Assembly (NCBI GenBank): GCA_003551665.1
Contig: PUNE01000062.1
Span: 36,369-100,368 of the forward strand
DNA length: 64,000 nt
Source of the DNA: Halobacteroidaceae bacterium
Lineage (GTDB): Bacteria; Bacillota; Halanaerobiia; B1SED10-174
Direction of reading: 5' to 3'
The notes below the pieces were generated by a model, which searched no databases, was not told where the DNA came from, and worked only from the letters and a program-made list of their open reading frames with translations. The stretch's first letter is position 1, and every line of letters starts with the position of its first letter. The translations under genes and the position numbers were made by a program. Positions 1 to 7,871 of this stretch are shown here, one piece after another.

Positions 1-492
1 AACGTTGTTGGTATTGGTTTTGATGGTGAGGTGGCCATCTCGGCGGATAATTTTTTGAAAAGCGTTGGGGGAACCCCTGCGTATCTCTGGGGAGTTTTAC
101 GGGCGCTTTTTACCTATAAAGCTCCCAATATGGAAATCGAAATTGATGGAGAAACCATAAAAAAGAAAACCTTGCTGGTAGCAGTGGGTAATGGAAGATA
201 CTACGGAGGGGGGCTAAAAATTCTCCCTCATGCAGAACAGGACGATGGTCTTCTTGACATCTGTGTTATTGACCCCGTCTGGGTAGGAAAACTATTAGTT
301 CTACTTCCAAGGGTTTATGGAGGAGGACATCTTAAACAACGGGAAGTCAAAACCTATAGGGGGAAGAAAGTAAAAATTACTTCTGACATTCCCGTTATCG
401 TTCAGGCCGATGGCGAAATTATGACCAAAACTCCTGTGGAACTTGAATTGATCCCCCGGGCCCTTAATTTCATTGTTGGTTCCAGGTCCTGA
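1..492 (+). CDS. Diacylglycerol kinase / YegS-BmrU family lipid kinase, C-terminal part
   Basis: The reading frame is open from the first base, so the gene begins upstream of the window and only about 163 C-terminal residues are visible. The fragment starts with the conserved N-V-V-G-I-G-F-D-G-E motif of the DagK/YegS family. It continues with the typical AVGNGRYYGGGLKILP stretch and DDGLLDICVI, which belong to the beta-sandwich lipid-binding half of these kinases. Family members phosphorylate diacylglycerol or related lipids with ATP at the inner membrane face. The ATP-binding GGDGT loop would lie in the missing N-terminal part, so the exact substrate cannot be judged. Confidence 0.85.
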   Translation, partial: NVVGIGFDGEVAISADNFLKSVGGTPAYLWGVLRALFTYKAPNMEIEIDGETIKKKTLLVAVGNGRYYGGGLKILPHAEQDDGLLDICVIDPVWVGKLLVLLPRVYGGGHLKQREVKTYRGKKVKITSDIPVIVQADGEIMTKTPVELELIPRALNFIVGSRS

Positions 493-505
493 GAAGCAGT
501 ATTTT

Positions 506-523
506 TTATTTCCCGGGAAATAA
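506..523. repeat. 18-bp perfect palindrome
   Basis: TTATTTCCC is followed directly by GGGAAATAA, 14 bp after the lipid-kinase stop codon. It has no loop and no following T-run, so it is a poor terminator candidate. It could be an operator or simply a chance palindrome in the 158-bp gap before the GcvH-like gene. Confidence 0.5.
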
Positions 524-650
524 TTATTGATCCCAGTCAAGCATAACACCCGGAAAAGAAAAATATTGATTAGCTCTTTTTCCTTTTTTGGTTTGCAGGG
601 GAAGGAGTTACCGAGACCGAATGGAATAAAAAAGAGAGGAGGGATCAACT

Positions 651-1073
651 TTGCTACCAACAGAATTATTATATTCAGAAGAAGGAGAATGGGTACGTCT
701 TGAAAATGGTTTTGCCTACATTGGAATAGCCCTCCCCTTTGCGGAGCGACTGGGTCGCCTGCTGGAAGTTGAATTGCCACAAAAAGGGGAAGAAATCGAA
801 CAAACAATTGAAATGGGAACAATTGAAGGAGAACGTTCTTTTAAAGAATTATTCGCCCCCCTGAGTGGCAGGGTGGAGGAGATAAACGGGGATGCAATAG
901 AAAACTCTGAATTAATACTCCAGGATCCATATGGTGATGGGTGGCTTTTAAAGATTTCTGTCCTGGACCGGGAGGAACTTGATACCCTCCTGAGTTCTGA
1001 AGATATGGAAATCATTTTGGAAAAAATCAAGGAACTGGAGGGAGGGGAGGAATTCGATGAATTCGATGAATGA
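651..1073 (+). CDS. Glycine cleavage H-like protein lacking the lipoyl lysine
   Basis: The 140-residue protein has the GcvH fold signature: EEGEWV near residue 10, YIGIALPFAERLG (23-35), VELPQKGEEIE (40-50), FAPLSGRVEEIN (68-79) and DPYGDGWLLKI. Its length is close to the 125-130 residues of GcvH. In GcvH the lipoylated lysine sits in an E-S-V-K-A motif; the aligned stretch here is E-G-E-R-S, so Arg62 replaces that lysine, with a lysine only three residues later. It is therefore probably not a working glycine-cleavage carrier. Translation starts at TTG 651 behind a GAGGAGG site, and the end overlaps the next gene by 17 bp. No gcvP, gcvT or lipoate genes are nearby. Confidence 0.75.
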   Translation: MLPTELLYSEEGEWVRLENGFAYIGIALPFAERLGRLLEVELPQKGEEIEQTIEMGTIEGERSFKELFAPLSGRVEEINGDAIENSELILQDPYGDGWLLKISVLDREELDTLLSSEDMEIILEKIKELEGGEEFDEFDE

Positions 1074-1587
1074 GGAACAGATAGAAGAAAAGTTTGAAGA
1101 AGCAAGCGCTGCAGTAGATGTCGCTCGTTTTGAAAAAGCGGAGGAACTGCTCCAGGAAATTCTTGAAGCGGATCCTGAACATGCCGGTGCTCTTAACAAG
1201 ATGGGAGTTATATATGCCTATAAAAAGGAGAAAAGTAAAGCCCAGGAATATTTTGAGCAGTCACTTCAGGCTGACCGAAATAACGCCCCTGCTCTAACAA
1301 ACCTGGCCAATATTCACCTGGAAAAGGAAAACCTCCACCAGGCTGAATCCATGTACAATGAAGCATTACGCTACGATCCTGATTATGGGCCTGCCCATAA
1401 TAATCTTGCAGCCATATATAAAAGGAGAGGCGAATATGGGAAAATGGTAGCCTCCCTGAAAAAGGCCCGCAAGGCAGGAACGATTAGTGTTGACCATTCG
1501 GAAAAATCAATTTTTTTAAATCCGGGGTGCCTTCTTTTTTTGGGTCTTGTAATCCTTGGTTTAATTTTAATTTTCTGGTTACAATAG
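1057..1587 (+). CDS. Tail-anchored TPR protein
   Basis: This 176-residue protein has about three tetratricopeptide repeats between residues 15 and 125 (for example A-L-N-K-M-G-V-I-Y-A-Y and A-L-T-N-L-A-N-I-H-L, each followed by an E-x-Y-F-E-Q-type helix). It ends in a single hydrophobic helix (LLFLGLVILGLILIFWLQ) that should anchor it in the membrane with the TPRs in the cytoplasm. TPRs are protein-binding scaffolds; the partner is unknown. The start at ATG 1057 follows a GGAGGGGAGG site inside the end of the GcvH-like gene. A second in-frame ATG at 1066 is possible. Overlap suggests translational coupling to the GcvH-like gene, and MscS follows 12 bp later. Confidence 0.7.
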   Translation: MNSMNEEQIEEKFEEASAAVDVARFEKAEELLQEILEADPEHAGALNKMGVIYAYKKEKSKAQEYFEQSLQADRNNAPALTNLANIHLEKENLHQAESMYNEALRYDPDYGPAHNNLAAIYKRRGEYGKMVASLKKARKAGTISVDHSEKSIFLNPGCLLFLGLVILGLILIFWLQ

Positions 1588-1599
1588 GGGAGGGTTTTT

Positions 1600-2505
1600 A
1601 TGGAGGGATTAATGAGTTTTATTGATGATGTTTTCCCAGAATTCTTGAATTCAGAGCAATTACGAGCCGCGGCTTTAATCGTTGTTCAGATTGCAATAAT
1701 CCTGGTGGTCGGGCGGGTTGCCCTTCGACTGGGCCGCATGTTTATTGACAGGGTTTTGCGGGTCAAAAAGGACAAAAAGCAGGTAATGGAAGAAGCCCAG
1801 ATAATGACCCTGAACAAACTTTTAAAAAATGTTTTGCGGTATGTGGTATATTTTTTCCTGGCCACAATAGTTCTCTCCCTTCTGGGTATCCCCATTGCTT
1901 CTTTGATAGCCGGTGCCGGAGTTATTGGCCTGGCTATTGGTTTTGGAGCCCAGAACCTGGTCCGGGATATTATTTCCGGGTTCTTTTTCCTTTTTGAAGA
2001 CCAGTTTACAGTTGGTGATTATATTAAAGTGGGGAGCGCTGAGGGATTTGTGGAAGAACTGGGCCTCAGGATTACCAAGATCCGTGGTTTCGCCGGTGAA
2101 ATGTATATTATTCCCAACGGGCACATAGGGGAGGTTACCAACTTTGCCCGGGAAAACATGAGAGTCAGGCTGGAAATTGGGGTTGCCTATCACGAGAATC
2201 TTGACCGGGTAATTGAGGTAATGGAAAGAGTTTGCCAGGAGGTTACCGACGAACACGAGGGAGTCGCAGAAGCTCCAAAGGTTTTGGGAGTTCAGCGCTT
2301 GGGAGATTCCAGCATAGATATATTGATTATTGGAAGGGCAAAACCCCTGCAGAACTGGTCTCTGGAAAGGCTGCTTCGACTCCGGATCAAGCAGGCTTTT
2401 GACCGTGAGGGAATTGAAATTCCGTTCCCCCAGCGGGTGATTCATACTCCCAAACCAAAAGAAAAAAAGGAGGTTGCAGGTGGAAAGGAAGAAAATTCAG
2501 GTTAA
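1600..2505 (+). CDS. mscS: Small-conductance mechanosensitive channel, MscS family
   Basis: This 301-residue membrane protein has three predicted transmembrane helices (about 22-42, 75-95 and 100-118). The pore-lining helix carries the family pattern GAGVIGLAIGFGAQNLVRD, and the cytoplasmic beta domain follows with QFTVGDYI. The length matches the E. coli MscS type of about 286 residues. Such channels open on membrane tension and release solutes during osmotic downshock. ATG 1600 follows GGGGAGGG. The 3' end runs 26 bp past the start of the DUF951 gene, so the two are translationally linked. Confidence 0.9.
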   Translation: MEGLMSFIDDVFPEFLNSEQLRAAALIVVQIAIILVVGRVALRLGRMFIDRVLRVKKDKKQVMEEAQIMTLNKLLKNVLRYVVYFFLATIVLSLLGIPIASLIAGAGVIGLAIGFGAQNLVRDIISGFFFLFEDQFTVGDYIKVGSAEGFVEELGLRITKIRGFAGEMYIIPNGHIGEVTNFARENMRVRLEIGVAYHENLDRVIEVMERVCQEVTDEHEGVAEAPKVLGVQRLGDSSIDILIIGRAKPLQNWSLERLLRLRIKQAFDREGIEIPFPQRVIHTPKPKEKKEVAGGKEENSG

Positions 2506-2671
2506 TGACCACCTCCGTCTAAAAAAACCCCACCCCTGCGGGAGTTTTGAGTGGAAGGTCCTAAGACTTGGCAGTGATTTAAAAATAGAGTGTACAGGGT
2601 GCGGGAGAGCGGTAACTGTCCCCCGCTCCAGGATAGAAAAAAGGATCAAGGAAATTTTACCGAAGGGGTGA
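2480..2671 (+). CDS. DUF951 family protein
   Basis: This protein of about 63 residues contains the DUF951 hallmarks: MKKPHPCG-like LKKPHPCGSFEW, WKVLRLGSDLKIECTGCGR with CxxC, and VPRSRIEKRIK. The family is widespread in Bacillota, commonly next to mscS and ychF as here; its function is not known, though the cysteines suggest a zinc site. I place the start at GTG 2480, about 6 bases after GGAGG (2469-2473). The upstream in-frame TTG at 2474 directly abuts the Shine-Dalgarno sequence and cannot use it. Confidence 0.85.
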   Translation: MERKKIQVNDHLRLKKPHPCGSFEWKVLRLGSDLKIECTGCGRAVTVPRSRIEKRIKEILPKG

Positions 2672-2675
2672 TCCT

Positions 2676-3740
2676 GTGCAGATTGGAATTGTAGGCTTGC
2701 CCAATGCCGGCAAGTCAACTCTTTTTAATGCCCTCACACGGGGAAATGCTCTGGCTCAAAGCTACCCTTTTTCTACCGTTGATCCCAACCTGGGTAAGGT
2801 TGCTCTCCCTGACCCTTACCTGAGCGAACTGCAAAAGGTTTTCGGGGCAGGGAAAACAACTCCGGTTGGAGTTGAGTTTGTTGATATTGCCGGTCTGGTT
2901 GAAGGAGCCCACAGGGGAGAAGGGCTGGGCAATCAATTTCTGGATCGGATTCGCAGAGTGGAAGCAATTGTTCATGTTATTCGAGCCTTTAAGGCGGAAG
3001 AGGTGGCCCGTGTTAATCCCGAGGGTAACCCCCTTACCGATTATCAGATTGTGGAAAAAGAACTTATCCAGGCGGACCTGCAAACTCTAGCAAGACGCAA
3101 GGAAAAAACTTCTCCAATGCTAAAAACAGGACAGCAAAAATATAAAGATGAATGGGCTGCTTTGACAAAAACAGAAGAACACCTCCGGGAAGAGAAACCC
3201 CTCAGGGTTATGGACCGCTCTGATTTTGAAGATCGACTGTTGAGAGAATTATACCTTTTAACGGAAAAACCTGTTCTCTGTATCCTTAATGGTTCTCCCG
3301 AAGGGGAAAATATAAATATAAAGGGGAAAATGGAAAAAAATGGGTTGAAAGTAATCCTGGTTGATGCTAAAATGGAGGAAGAATTGGGCCACTTAGAGCC
3401 TGACGAGGCCCAAGAGTTGAGGAGGGAAATGGAAATTGACCCCGCCCTGGACAGGATGGTCAGTGAAGCTTACAGTATGCTAGACCTGATAAAATATTAT
3501 ACGGGGAATGAGAATGAAGTCCGGGCCAGGAATATTAGAACCGGCTCCACTCTCATGGAGGGAGCAGCTCGAGTTCACCAGGACATTGCTGCGGGCTTTA
3601 TCAAAGGGGAAGTAATCTCTGCTCCCGACCTGCTGGAGGCTGGAAGCTGGAGCAGGGCAAAGGAAGAGGGTAAACTTCGAGCAGAAGGCCGGGATTATGT
3701 TATCAGGCCTGACGATGTAATCTACATTCACTTTCGCTGA
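2676..3740 (+). CDS. ychF: Redox-regulated ATPase/GTPase YchF (EngD, OLA1 family)
   Basis: The 354-residue protein has a P-loop GLPNAGKST at residues 7-15, switch motif VDIAGLVEGAHRGEGLG around 68-83, and a C-terminal TGS domain ending DDVIYIHF. These identify the universally conserved Obg-related YchF, which binds ribosomes and prefers ATP over GTP in studied members. The length is the family norm (about 363). Translation starts at GTG 2676 after GAAGGGG. It closes the group mscS-DUF951-ychF, and a separate promoter follows before rpsF. Confidence 0.95.
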   Translation: MQIGIVGLPNAGKSTLFNALTRGNALAQSYPFSTVDPNLGKVALPDPYLSELQKVFGAGKTTPVGVEFVDIAGLVEGAHRGEGLGNQFLDRIRRVEAIVHVIRAFKAEEVARVNPEGNPLTDYQIVEKELIQADLQTLARRKEKTSPMLKTGQQKYKDEWAALTKTEEHLREEKPLRVMDRSDFEDRLLRELYLLTEKPVLCILNGSPEGENINIKGKMEKNGLKVILVDAKMEEELGHLEPDEAQELRREMEIDPALDRMVSEAYSMLDLIKYYTGNENEVRARNIRTGSTLMEGAARVHQDIAAGFIKGEVISAPDLLEAGSWSRAKEEGKLRAEGRDYVIRPDDVIYIHFR

Positions 3741-3746
3741 TAGAAC

Positions 3747-3775
3747 TTGCCAAGGGTTGCAACTGGTGGTATAAT
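3747..3775 (+). promoter_or_regulatory. Sigma-A promoter of rpsF-ssb-rpsR
   Basis: A -35 box TTGCCA (3747-3752), a 17-bp spacer and a perfect -10 box TATAAT (3770-3775) lie 58 bp upstream of rpsF in the gap after ychF. Confidence 0.75.
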
Positions 3776-3785
3776 GATGCTTAGT

Positions 3786-3818
3786 CCATGCCCTGAAAAG
3801 GGCCATATGTCCACATGG
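3786..3818 (+). promoter_or_regulatory. Structured rpsF leader, candidate S6:S18 autoregulatory RNA
   Basis: The short leader can fold into an outer stem CCATG (3786-3790) with CATGG (3814-3818) around an inner CCCT-GAAA-AGGG tetraloop hairpin (3791-3802), leaving an 11-base bulge on the 3' side. The outer stem ends next to the rpsF Shine-Dalgarno sequence GGAGGAGG. Known S6:S18-binding leaders sit in this position, but I have not matched the consensus, so the role is inference. Confidence 0.4.
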
Positions 3819-3833
3819 AGGAGGTGAAGCAGG

Positions 3834-4160
3834 ATGCGCGATTATGAAACCATGTTCATTATTGATCCCGATCGTAGTGAAGAGGAAATTAATGGCCTGC
3901 TGGAGAGGATAAAAAAAATTATCGTTTCCAACGGCGGTGAAATTCTGGCAGAAGAGCACATGGGCATCAAAAAGATGGCCTATGAAATTCAAAAAAAGCG
4001 GATGGGTTATTATGGACTCTTCCGGTTTAAAGGGGAGCCTTCGGTAAAAGATGAGCTGGAGAGAAATCTCCGCTTATTTGACGATGTGCTCCGTTTTCTA
4101 GTTGTCAGGTTGGAATCGGTTGAAGCCGAACAGGCGGAGGCCGAAGAAAATAACGAATAG
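3834..4160 (+). CDS. rpsF: 30S ribosomal protein S6
   Basis: The 108-residue protein begins MRDYETMFIIDPDRSEEEI and has the S6 pattern YEIQKKRMGYYGLFRF followed by DELERNLRLFDDVLRFLVVRL, with the usual acidic tail. S6 binds the 30S platform together with S18. The order rpsF-ssb-rpsR is the standard one in Bacillota. ATG 3834 follows GGAGGAGGTGAAGCAGG. Confidence 0.97.
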   Translation: MRDYETMFIIDPDRSEEEINGLLERIKKIIVSNGGEILAEEHMGIKKMAYEIQKKRMGYYGLFRFKGEPSVKDELERNLRLFDDVLRFLVVRLESVEAEQAEAEENNE

Positions 4161-4172
4161 GGGGTACAGGAA

Positions 4173-4589
4173 TTGATTAACCGTGTTATTTTGTTAGGAA
4201 GATTGACTCAGGACCCCCAGATGCGCTATACATCGAATGGCACACCCTTAACAAACCTAAGACTGGCTGTTGATCGCCCTTTTACCAATCAGCAGGGGGA
4301 GCGAGAAACCGACTTCATTGACGTTGTTGTCTGGCGAAAGCTTGCGGAACTCTGCGCCGATTACCTTGTCAAGGGACAGAAAGCCGCAGTTGAAGGTCGC
4401 CTTCAGGTTAGAAGCTACGAGGTTCAGAGTGGAGACAATCAGGGCCAGCGAAGGACCGTCTATGAGGTTGTTGCAGAGAATATTCAGTTTCTGGAAAAAC
4501 CCAGGGGCAGTGGAGGGCAACAACCGGCGTCTTCCAGTGAAGGTTCTGAAGAGCAGTCTGATTTTAACCCCGACGATGTGCCCTTTTAG
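4173..4589 (+). CDS. ssb: Single-stranded DNA-binding protein
   Basis: The 138-residue protein starts [19 protein letters not shown], has the OB-fold features of SSB ([25 protein letters not shown]) and a glycine/serine-rich linker. It ends in the acidic tip DFNPDDVPF that recruits partner proteins. It protects single-stranded DNA in replication and repair. The start is TTG 4173 after GGGGGTACAGGA. It lies between rpsF and rpsR in one operon. Confidence 0.96.
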   Translation: MINRVILLGRLTQDPQMRYTSNGTPLTNLRLAVDRPFTNQQGERETDFIDVVVWRKLAELCADYLVKGQKAAVEGRLQVRSYEVQSGDNQGQRRTVYEVVAENIQFLEKPRGSGGQQPASSSEGSEEQSDFNPDDVPF

Positions 4590-4609
4590 GAAGGAGAAAG
4601 GAGGATACT

Positions 4610-4834
4610 ATGCCACGCGGAAAAAGAGGAAAACGCAAAGCTTGTGTTTTCTGCGTTGATAAAATAGATTATATTGATTACAAGGAAGTTGGAAAATTAC
4701 GGCGTTTCATTACCGAACGCGGTAAAATCCTGCCCCGGAGAATAACGGGGAACTGTGCCAAACACCAGCGGGAGCTGACCGGGGCTATTAAAAGGGCCCG
4801 GAACATTGCTTTATTACCCTATACATTAGAGTAA
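4610..4834 (+). CDS. rpsR: 30S ribosomal protein S18, zinc-type
   Basis: The 74-residue protein has KACVFC near the N-terminus, [35 protein letters not shown] and a basic tail, matching S18. The CxxC pair plus the later C and H indicate the zinc-binding form. It pairs with S6 on the 30S platform. ATG 4610 follows AAGGAGAAAGGAGG, and an intrinsic terminator comes directly after the stop codon. Confidence 0.97.
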   Translation: MPRGKRGKRKACVFCVDKIDYIDYKEVGKLRRFITERGKILPRRITGNCAKHQRELTGAIKRARNIALLPYTLE

Positions 4835-4836
4835 TA

Positions 4837-4863
4837 AAAAGGGCTCTGGGAAGAGCCCTTTTC
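4837..4863 (+). terminator. Intrinsic terminator after rpsR
   Basis: AAAAGGGCTCT (4837-4847) pairs with AGAGCCCTTTT (4852-4862) around a 4-base loop, and a T-rich run follows. It ends the rpsF-ssb-rpsR transcript. Confidence 0.85.
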
Positions 4864-4925
4864 CTTTATTGGAATTTATTTTTCTCGAGAAATGAAAACA
4901 GCAACCCTCCGAGAGGTGAGGACCA

Positions 4926-5858
4926 TTGCAGCCCGAACAGACCAAGAAAATCCAGGAAGCAGTTTTATTTACCGGGGCCATACTGGTAATAACGGTTTTG
5001 GGAATCTACATTCCGTTCCTGGCTTTTTTCTGGCCGGTTCCTGTGGCCCTTTCTGTTTTGCGCCAGGGAGGCAGAAGTACCATCGGGGGGATTGTTATTG
5101 CGGCACTGGCAGCGGGGCTGCTTTGGGATAACCAGGTTTTCCTTGCCGTTATTCTGGTGTCAGGCCTGGTTGGATTAATCATGGGCGGCTCTATTGCCGA
5201 GGGATTCAGCGGAAAAAGGATTTTGTATTATTCCGTTGCAGCTGCTGTTTTGAGCCAGGCCATTTTTCTTGCAGTTAATCAGCTGGTCCTGGATGTTAAC
5301 TACTGGGAGTTGATTGAACAGGTTATGCAGGAGGCCGCGGCTTTTTATGATGATCCCACACTCCAGGAAGCAATCCCGTCAGCCCTGCAGATTTTTCGGG
5401 CTATCTTTCCCACCCTTTTGTTTATTTCCGGCGCCTTAACAGGGGTTTTTAGTCTGAGTGCCCTCAGGTTCGTTGCTTCGAAATGGCAGATGGAATTGCC
5501 AGATATTCTGAACTTCAGGAGCTGGAGAGTGGATCCTCGGTTGATAGTTGTCCTGCTGGTGACTCTGGGTCTTAGCCTTCTATTTCCCGGTGTAATATTA
5601 TTAAATCTCTTTCTCGGAATAATTGTCCTGTTCTGCGGCGGAGGCTTAAGTGTTATAGCGTACTGGATAGGTAAAAGAGTAAATCAGGTCTCCAGAAGGG
5701 TCCTTCTGATTGCTGCTGTTTTTCTTTTAATCTTTCCTGTACTGGGGGCAATAGTTGTTGGTTTTATAGCCATGTTCATACTCCCCCTGGCAACAGTTTT
5801 AGGTTTACTTGATTCTTGGCGTGATTTAAGGAATTTAAATCGAGCTGGAGGAGGTTGA
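4926..5858 (+). CDS. DUF2232 (YybS-type) membrane protein
   Basis: The 310-residue protein is very hydrophobic with about eight predicted transmembrane helices. It fits the YybS/DUF2232 family usually found between rpsR and rplI in Bacillota, and it sits exactly there. The molecular function is unknown; an ECF-transporter S-component-like fold has been suggested for related families. In Bacillus the phosphodiesterase gdpP follows this gene, but here rplI follows directly after 6 bp, so gdpP is missing from the locus. The start is TTG 4926 behind GAGGTGAGG. Confidence 0.8.
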   Translation: MQPEQTKKIQEAVLFTGAILVITVLGIYIPFLAFFWPVPVALSVLRQGGRSTIGGIVIAALAAGLLWDNQVFLAVILVSGLVGLIMGGSIAEGFSGKRILYYSVAAAVLSQAIFLAVNQLVLDVNYWELIEQVMQEAAAFYDDPTLQEAIPSALQIFRAIFPTLLFISGALTGVFSLSALRFVASKWQMELPDILNFRSWRVDPRLIVVLLVTLGLSLLFPGVILLNLFLGIIVLFCGGGLSVIAYWIGKRVNQVSRRVLLIAAVFLLIFPVLGAIVVGFIAMFILPLATVLGLLDSWRDLRNLNRAGGG

Positions 5859-5864
5859 TTTTTG

Positions 5865-6320
5865 GTGAAGATAATATTAAAAGAAAATGTTCCCAACCTG
5901 GGACAGGCTGGTGAAGTAGTTAAGGTTGCAGATGGGTACGCTCGTAATTACCTTATTCCCCGGGGAATAGCTGAAGAGGCAACTCCGAAGAGTATGGCCC
6001 GGGCGGATGAGTACAGGCAAAAACAGGAAGATATGGAAGATTCAATTCGCAGGGAAGCCAGGGAAATTGCCGAGCAAATAAAGAAAACAAAAATGGAAAT
6101 TGCCATGAAAAGCGGAGAAAAGGGCAAACTTTTCGGATCCGTTACAAGTGGCGATATCGCCGATTTTCTAAACAGCCAGGGCTATACCGTTGACAAAAAG
6201 AAGGTTGAGTTGGAGGAAAATATCAAAACCCTGGGAACCCATATAGTTCCAATTAAACTGCACCCGGAAGTAGTAGTTGAGCTGGAAGTAATTGTAGAAG
6301 AAGAAAAAGAAGAAGAATAG
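5865..6320 (+). CDS. rplI: 50S ribosomal protein L9
   Basis: The protein of about 151 residues shows the L9 signature KIILKENVPNLGQAGEVVKVADGYARNYLIPRGIA, then a long charged helix, then the C-terminal domain with KLFGSVTSGDIADFL. I prefer GTG 5865 because it gives the usual M-K-I-I-L start; TTG 5862, one codon earlier, is also possible, both behind GGAGGTTGA. The tail is acidic (EEEKEEE). A small GC-rich hairpin at about 6322-6338 follows without a T-run. Confidence 0.95.
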   Translation: MKIILKENVPNLGQAGEVVKVADGYARNYLIPRGIAEEATPKSMARADEYRQKQEDMEDSIRREAREIAEQIKKTKMEIAMKSGEKGKLFGSVTSGDIADFLNSQGYTVDKKKVELEENIKTLGTHIVPIKLHPEVVVELEVIVEEEKEEE

Positions 6321-6433
6321 ACGGCCTGGAAAACCCAGGCGGTGAAAAGGCTGGTTCTATATCCCACACCTGGACGGGGGTGGCTGCCTTTTTCCAGTTG
6401 AAAATTGAACCCGGGAGATCATGAGGTGAAAAG

Positions 6434-7654
6434 ATGCTGCCTGTAATCAGTATTGGAATAAGCATAGTTGTAATACTAATTCTTTTGCGTTGGAAAATTT
6501 CTATTGGCCTGGCCATGTTAACCGGGGCAATTATAAGTGCAATTGGCGGTGGGCTTTTAGGGCGTCCCATGCTCGAGGTTGCTCGGGTAACCCTATCTCA
6601 TCCAACGACCTGGGAACTTGCACTAACTATTGCCTTTGTTTCGGCTCTAGGTAAAATCATGGACAAGACAGGTATTCTGGCTCTCCTGATCGATAGTCTG
6701 CAGAAACTGGTCCGGGATACCCGATATATAATGGTGGCCATACCCTCTCTTGTAGGGATGCTGATGGTTCCCGGCGGGGCAATTATGTCTGCTCCACTGG
6801 TGGAGGAGGTGGGGACCCGCCAAAAAATGAGCCCTGTAAAAATGGCTATTGCCAACCTTATGTACCGCCACCTCTGGTATTTGATTTTCCCCCTTTTTCC
6901 CAGCATGATTCTGGCCTCTCAACTTGCGGATGTGAATCCTCTTTATATTGTTTTATTCAACCTGCCCCTGGCAGCTCTTGCCTTTATCGTTACCTTCCTG
7001 ATCCTTTTCCGGAGCAGGGGGAAGCTTAAAAATGACCGCTTTGAGGGGGTTAACGGGACCGCATTAAAATCTTTCTTAAAGGCCATAAGTCCGATGCTCA
7101 TTGCTGTTGTTCTGGCCCTTGTTCTTGGTGTTTATTTTCCCCTGGCCATTTTTGCCGGGATAATGCTTGTATTTGTCTACCTGCGGCGGGATGAAGGCTA
7201 CTCTCTCCCTGCCTATTTCCAATTTGTATTTAATTCAGTAAACTGGCCCATTTTCCTTGCAATTTTCCCAATAATGTATTTCAAAGATGTACTGGAAGCA
7301 GGTGGGGGGGTAGAGCAAATTGCTATCTTTTTCCAGGAAGCCGGTGTCCCTTTTCCGCTTTTAATGATCGCAATCCCCTTTATTGGAGGTTTTTTCACGG
7401 GGTCAAATACTGCTAACATTGGAATTTCTTTTCCACTGTTTTTGCCAATGTTTCCCGAAGAAAACTACATGATTTACGTGGCATTTATCTATGTTAGCAG
7501 TATTGTTGGTTACCTTGTTTCCCCCCTACACCTCTGTTTGATTTTAACCAAGGAGCATTTCAGGTGTGAGATAGGGAATCTTTATCGATACTTCCTGGTT
7601 CCAAGTGGAGCAATTCTGGGGCTTGCATTTATCCTGTTCTGGACCCTCAGATAA
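6434..7654 (+). CDS. DUF401 family membrane protein
   Basis: The 406-residue protein has about ten transmembrane helices and motifs of the DUF401 family, such as SALGKIMDKTGILALLIDSL, MLMVPGGAIMSAPLVEE, and TGSNTANIGISFPLF near the C-terminus. The family resembles anion/dicarboxylate permeases, but no substrate is established. ATG 6434 follows GAGGTGAAAAG. The gene lies alone between rplI and the convergent primosome operon, and a bidirectional terminator separates them. Confidence 0.75.
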   Translation: MLPVISIGISIVVILILLRWKISIGLAMLTGAIISAIGGGLLGRPMLEVARVTLSHPTTWELALTIAFVSALGKIMDKTGILALLIDSLQKLVRDTRYIMVAIPSLVGMLMVPGGAIMSAPLVEEVGTRQKMSPVKMAIANLMYRHLWYLIFPLFPSMILASQLADVNPLYIVLFNLPLAALAFIVTFLILFRSRGKLKNDRFEGVNGTALKSFLKAISPMLIAVVLALVLGVYFPLAIFAGIMLVFVYLRRDEGYSLPAYFQFVFNSVNWPIFLAIFPIMYFKDVLEAGGGVEQIAIFFQEAGVPFPLLMIAIPFIGGFFTGSNTANIGISFPLFLPMFPEENYMIYVAFIYVSSIVGYLVSPLHLCLILTKEHFRCEIGNLYRYFLVPSGAILGLAFILFWTLR

Positions 7655-7658
7655 AGAA

Positions 7659-7697
7659 AACAGGGACTCTTTTTCAAGAGTCCCTGTTATTTTTTTG
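7659..7697. terminator. Bidirectional intrinsic terminator
   Basis: AACAGGGACTCTT (7659-7671) pairs perfectly with AAGAGTCCCTGTT (7676-7688) around TTTC. T-runs follow in both orientations, so it can end both the DUF401 transcript (+) and the dnaB operon (-). It overlaps the last codons of the small minus-strand gene. Confidence 0.85.
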
Positions 7698-7871
7698 TTC
7701 AAATATGCTTTCCAGCTTTTCTTTTAAAAGATTTGGTGGGTACTGTTCCAGGTTATCGAGAAGAGCCTGGACCTGTTCGTGCTCCTCCCGGGAAATTTTT
7801 CCCTCTTCCCAGAGGTTGTGGTAGATTTCAGTAAAATAGACCATAATTTCCAGGTCAAGGTTATTCTTCAC
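7674..7871 (-). CDS. Small hypothetical protein at the end of the dnaB operon
   Basis: I do not recognise this 65-residue acidic protein. It would begin V-K-N-N-L-D-L-E-I-M-V-Y-F-T-E-I-Y and is predicted to be mainly helical, with EEHEQVQALLDNLEQYPPNLLKEKLESIF. The start is GTG at 7871, which lies about 8 bases after GAGAGGAG and overlaps the last 11 bp of dnaB, a typical coupled arrangement. A longer frame reaching back to 7931 would lie within dnaB and has no ribosome site. It could be a replication accessory peptide, but that is only position-based. Confidence 0.55.
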   Translation of the reverse strand: MKNNLDLEIMVYFTEIYHNLWEEGKISREEHEQVQALLDNLEQYPPNLLKEKLESIFEQKNNRDS

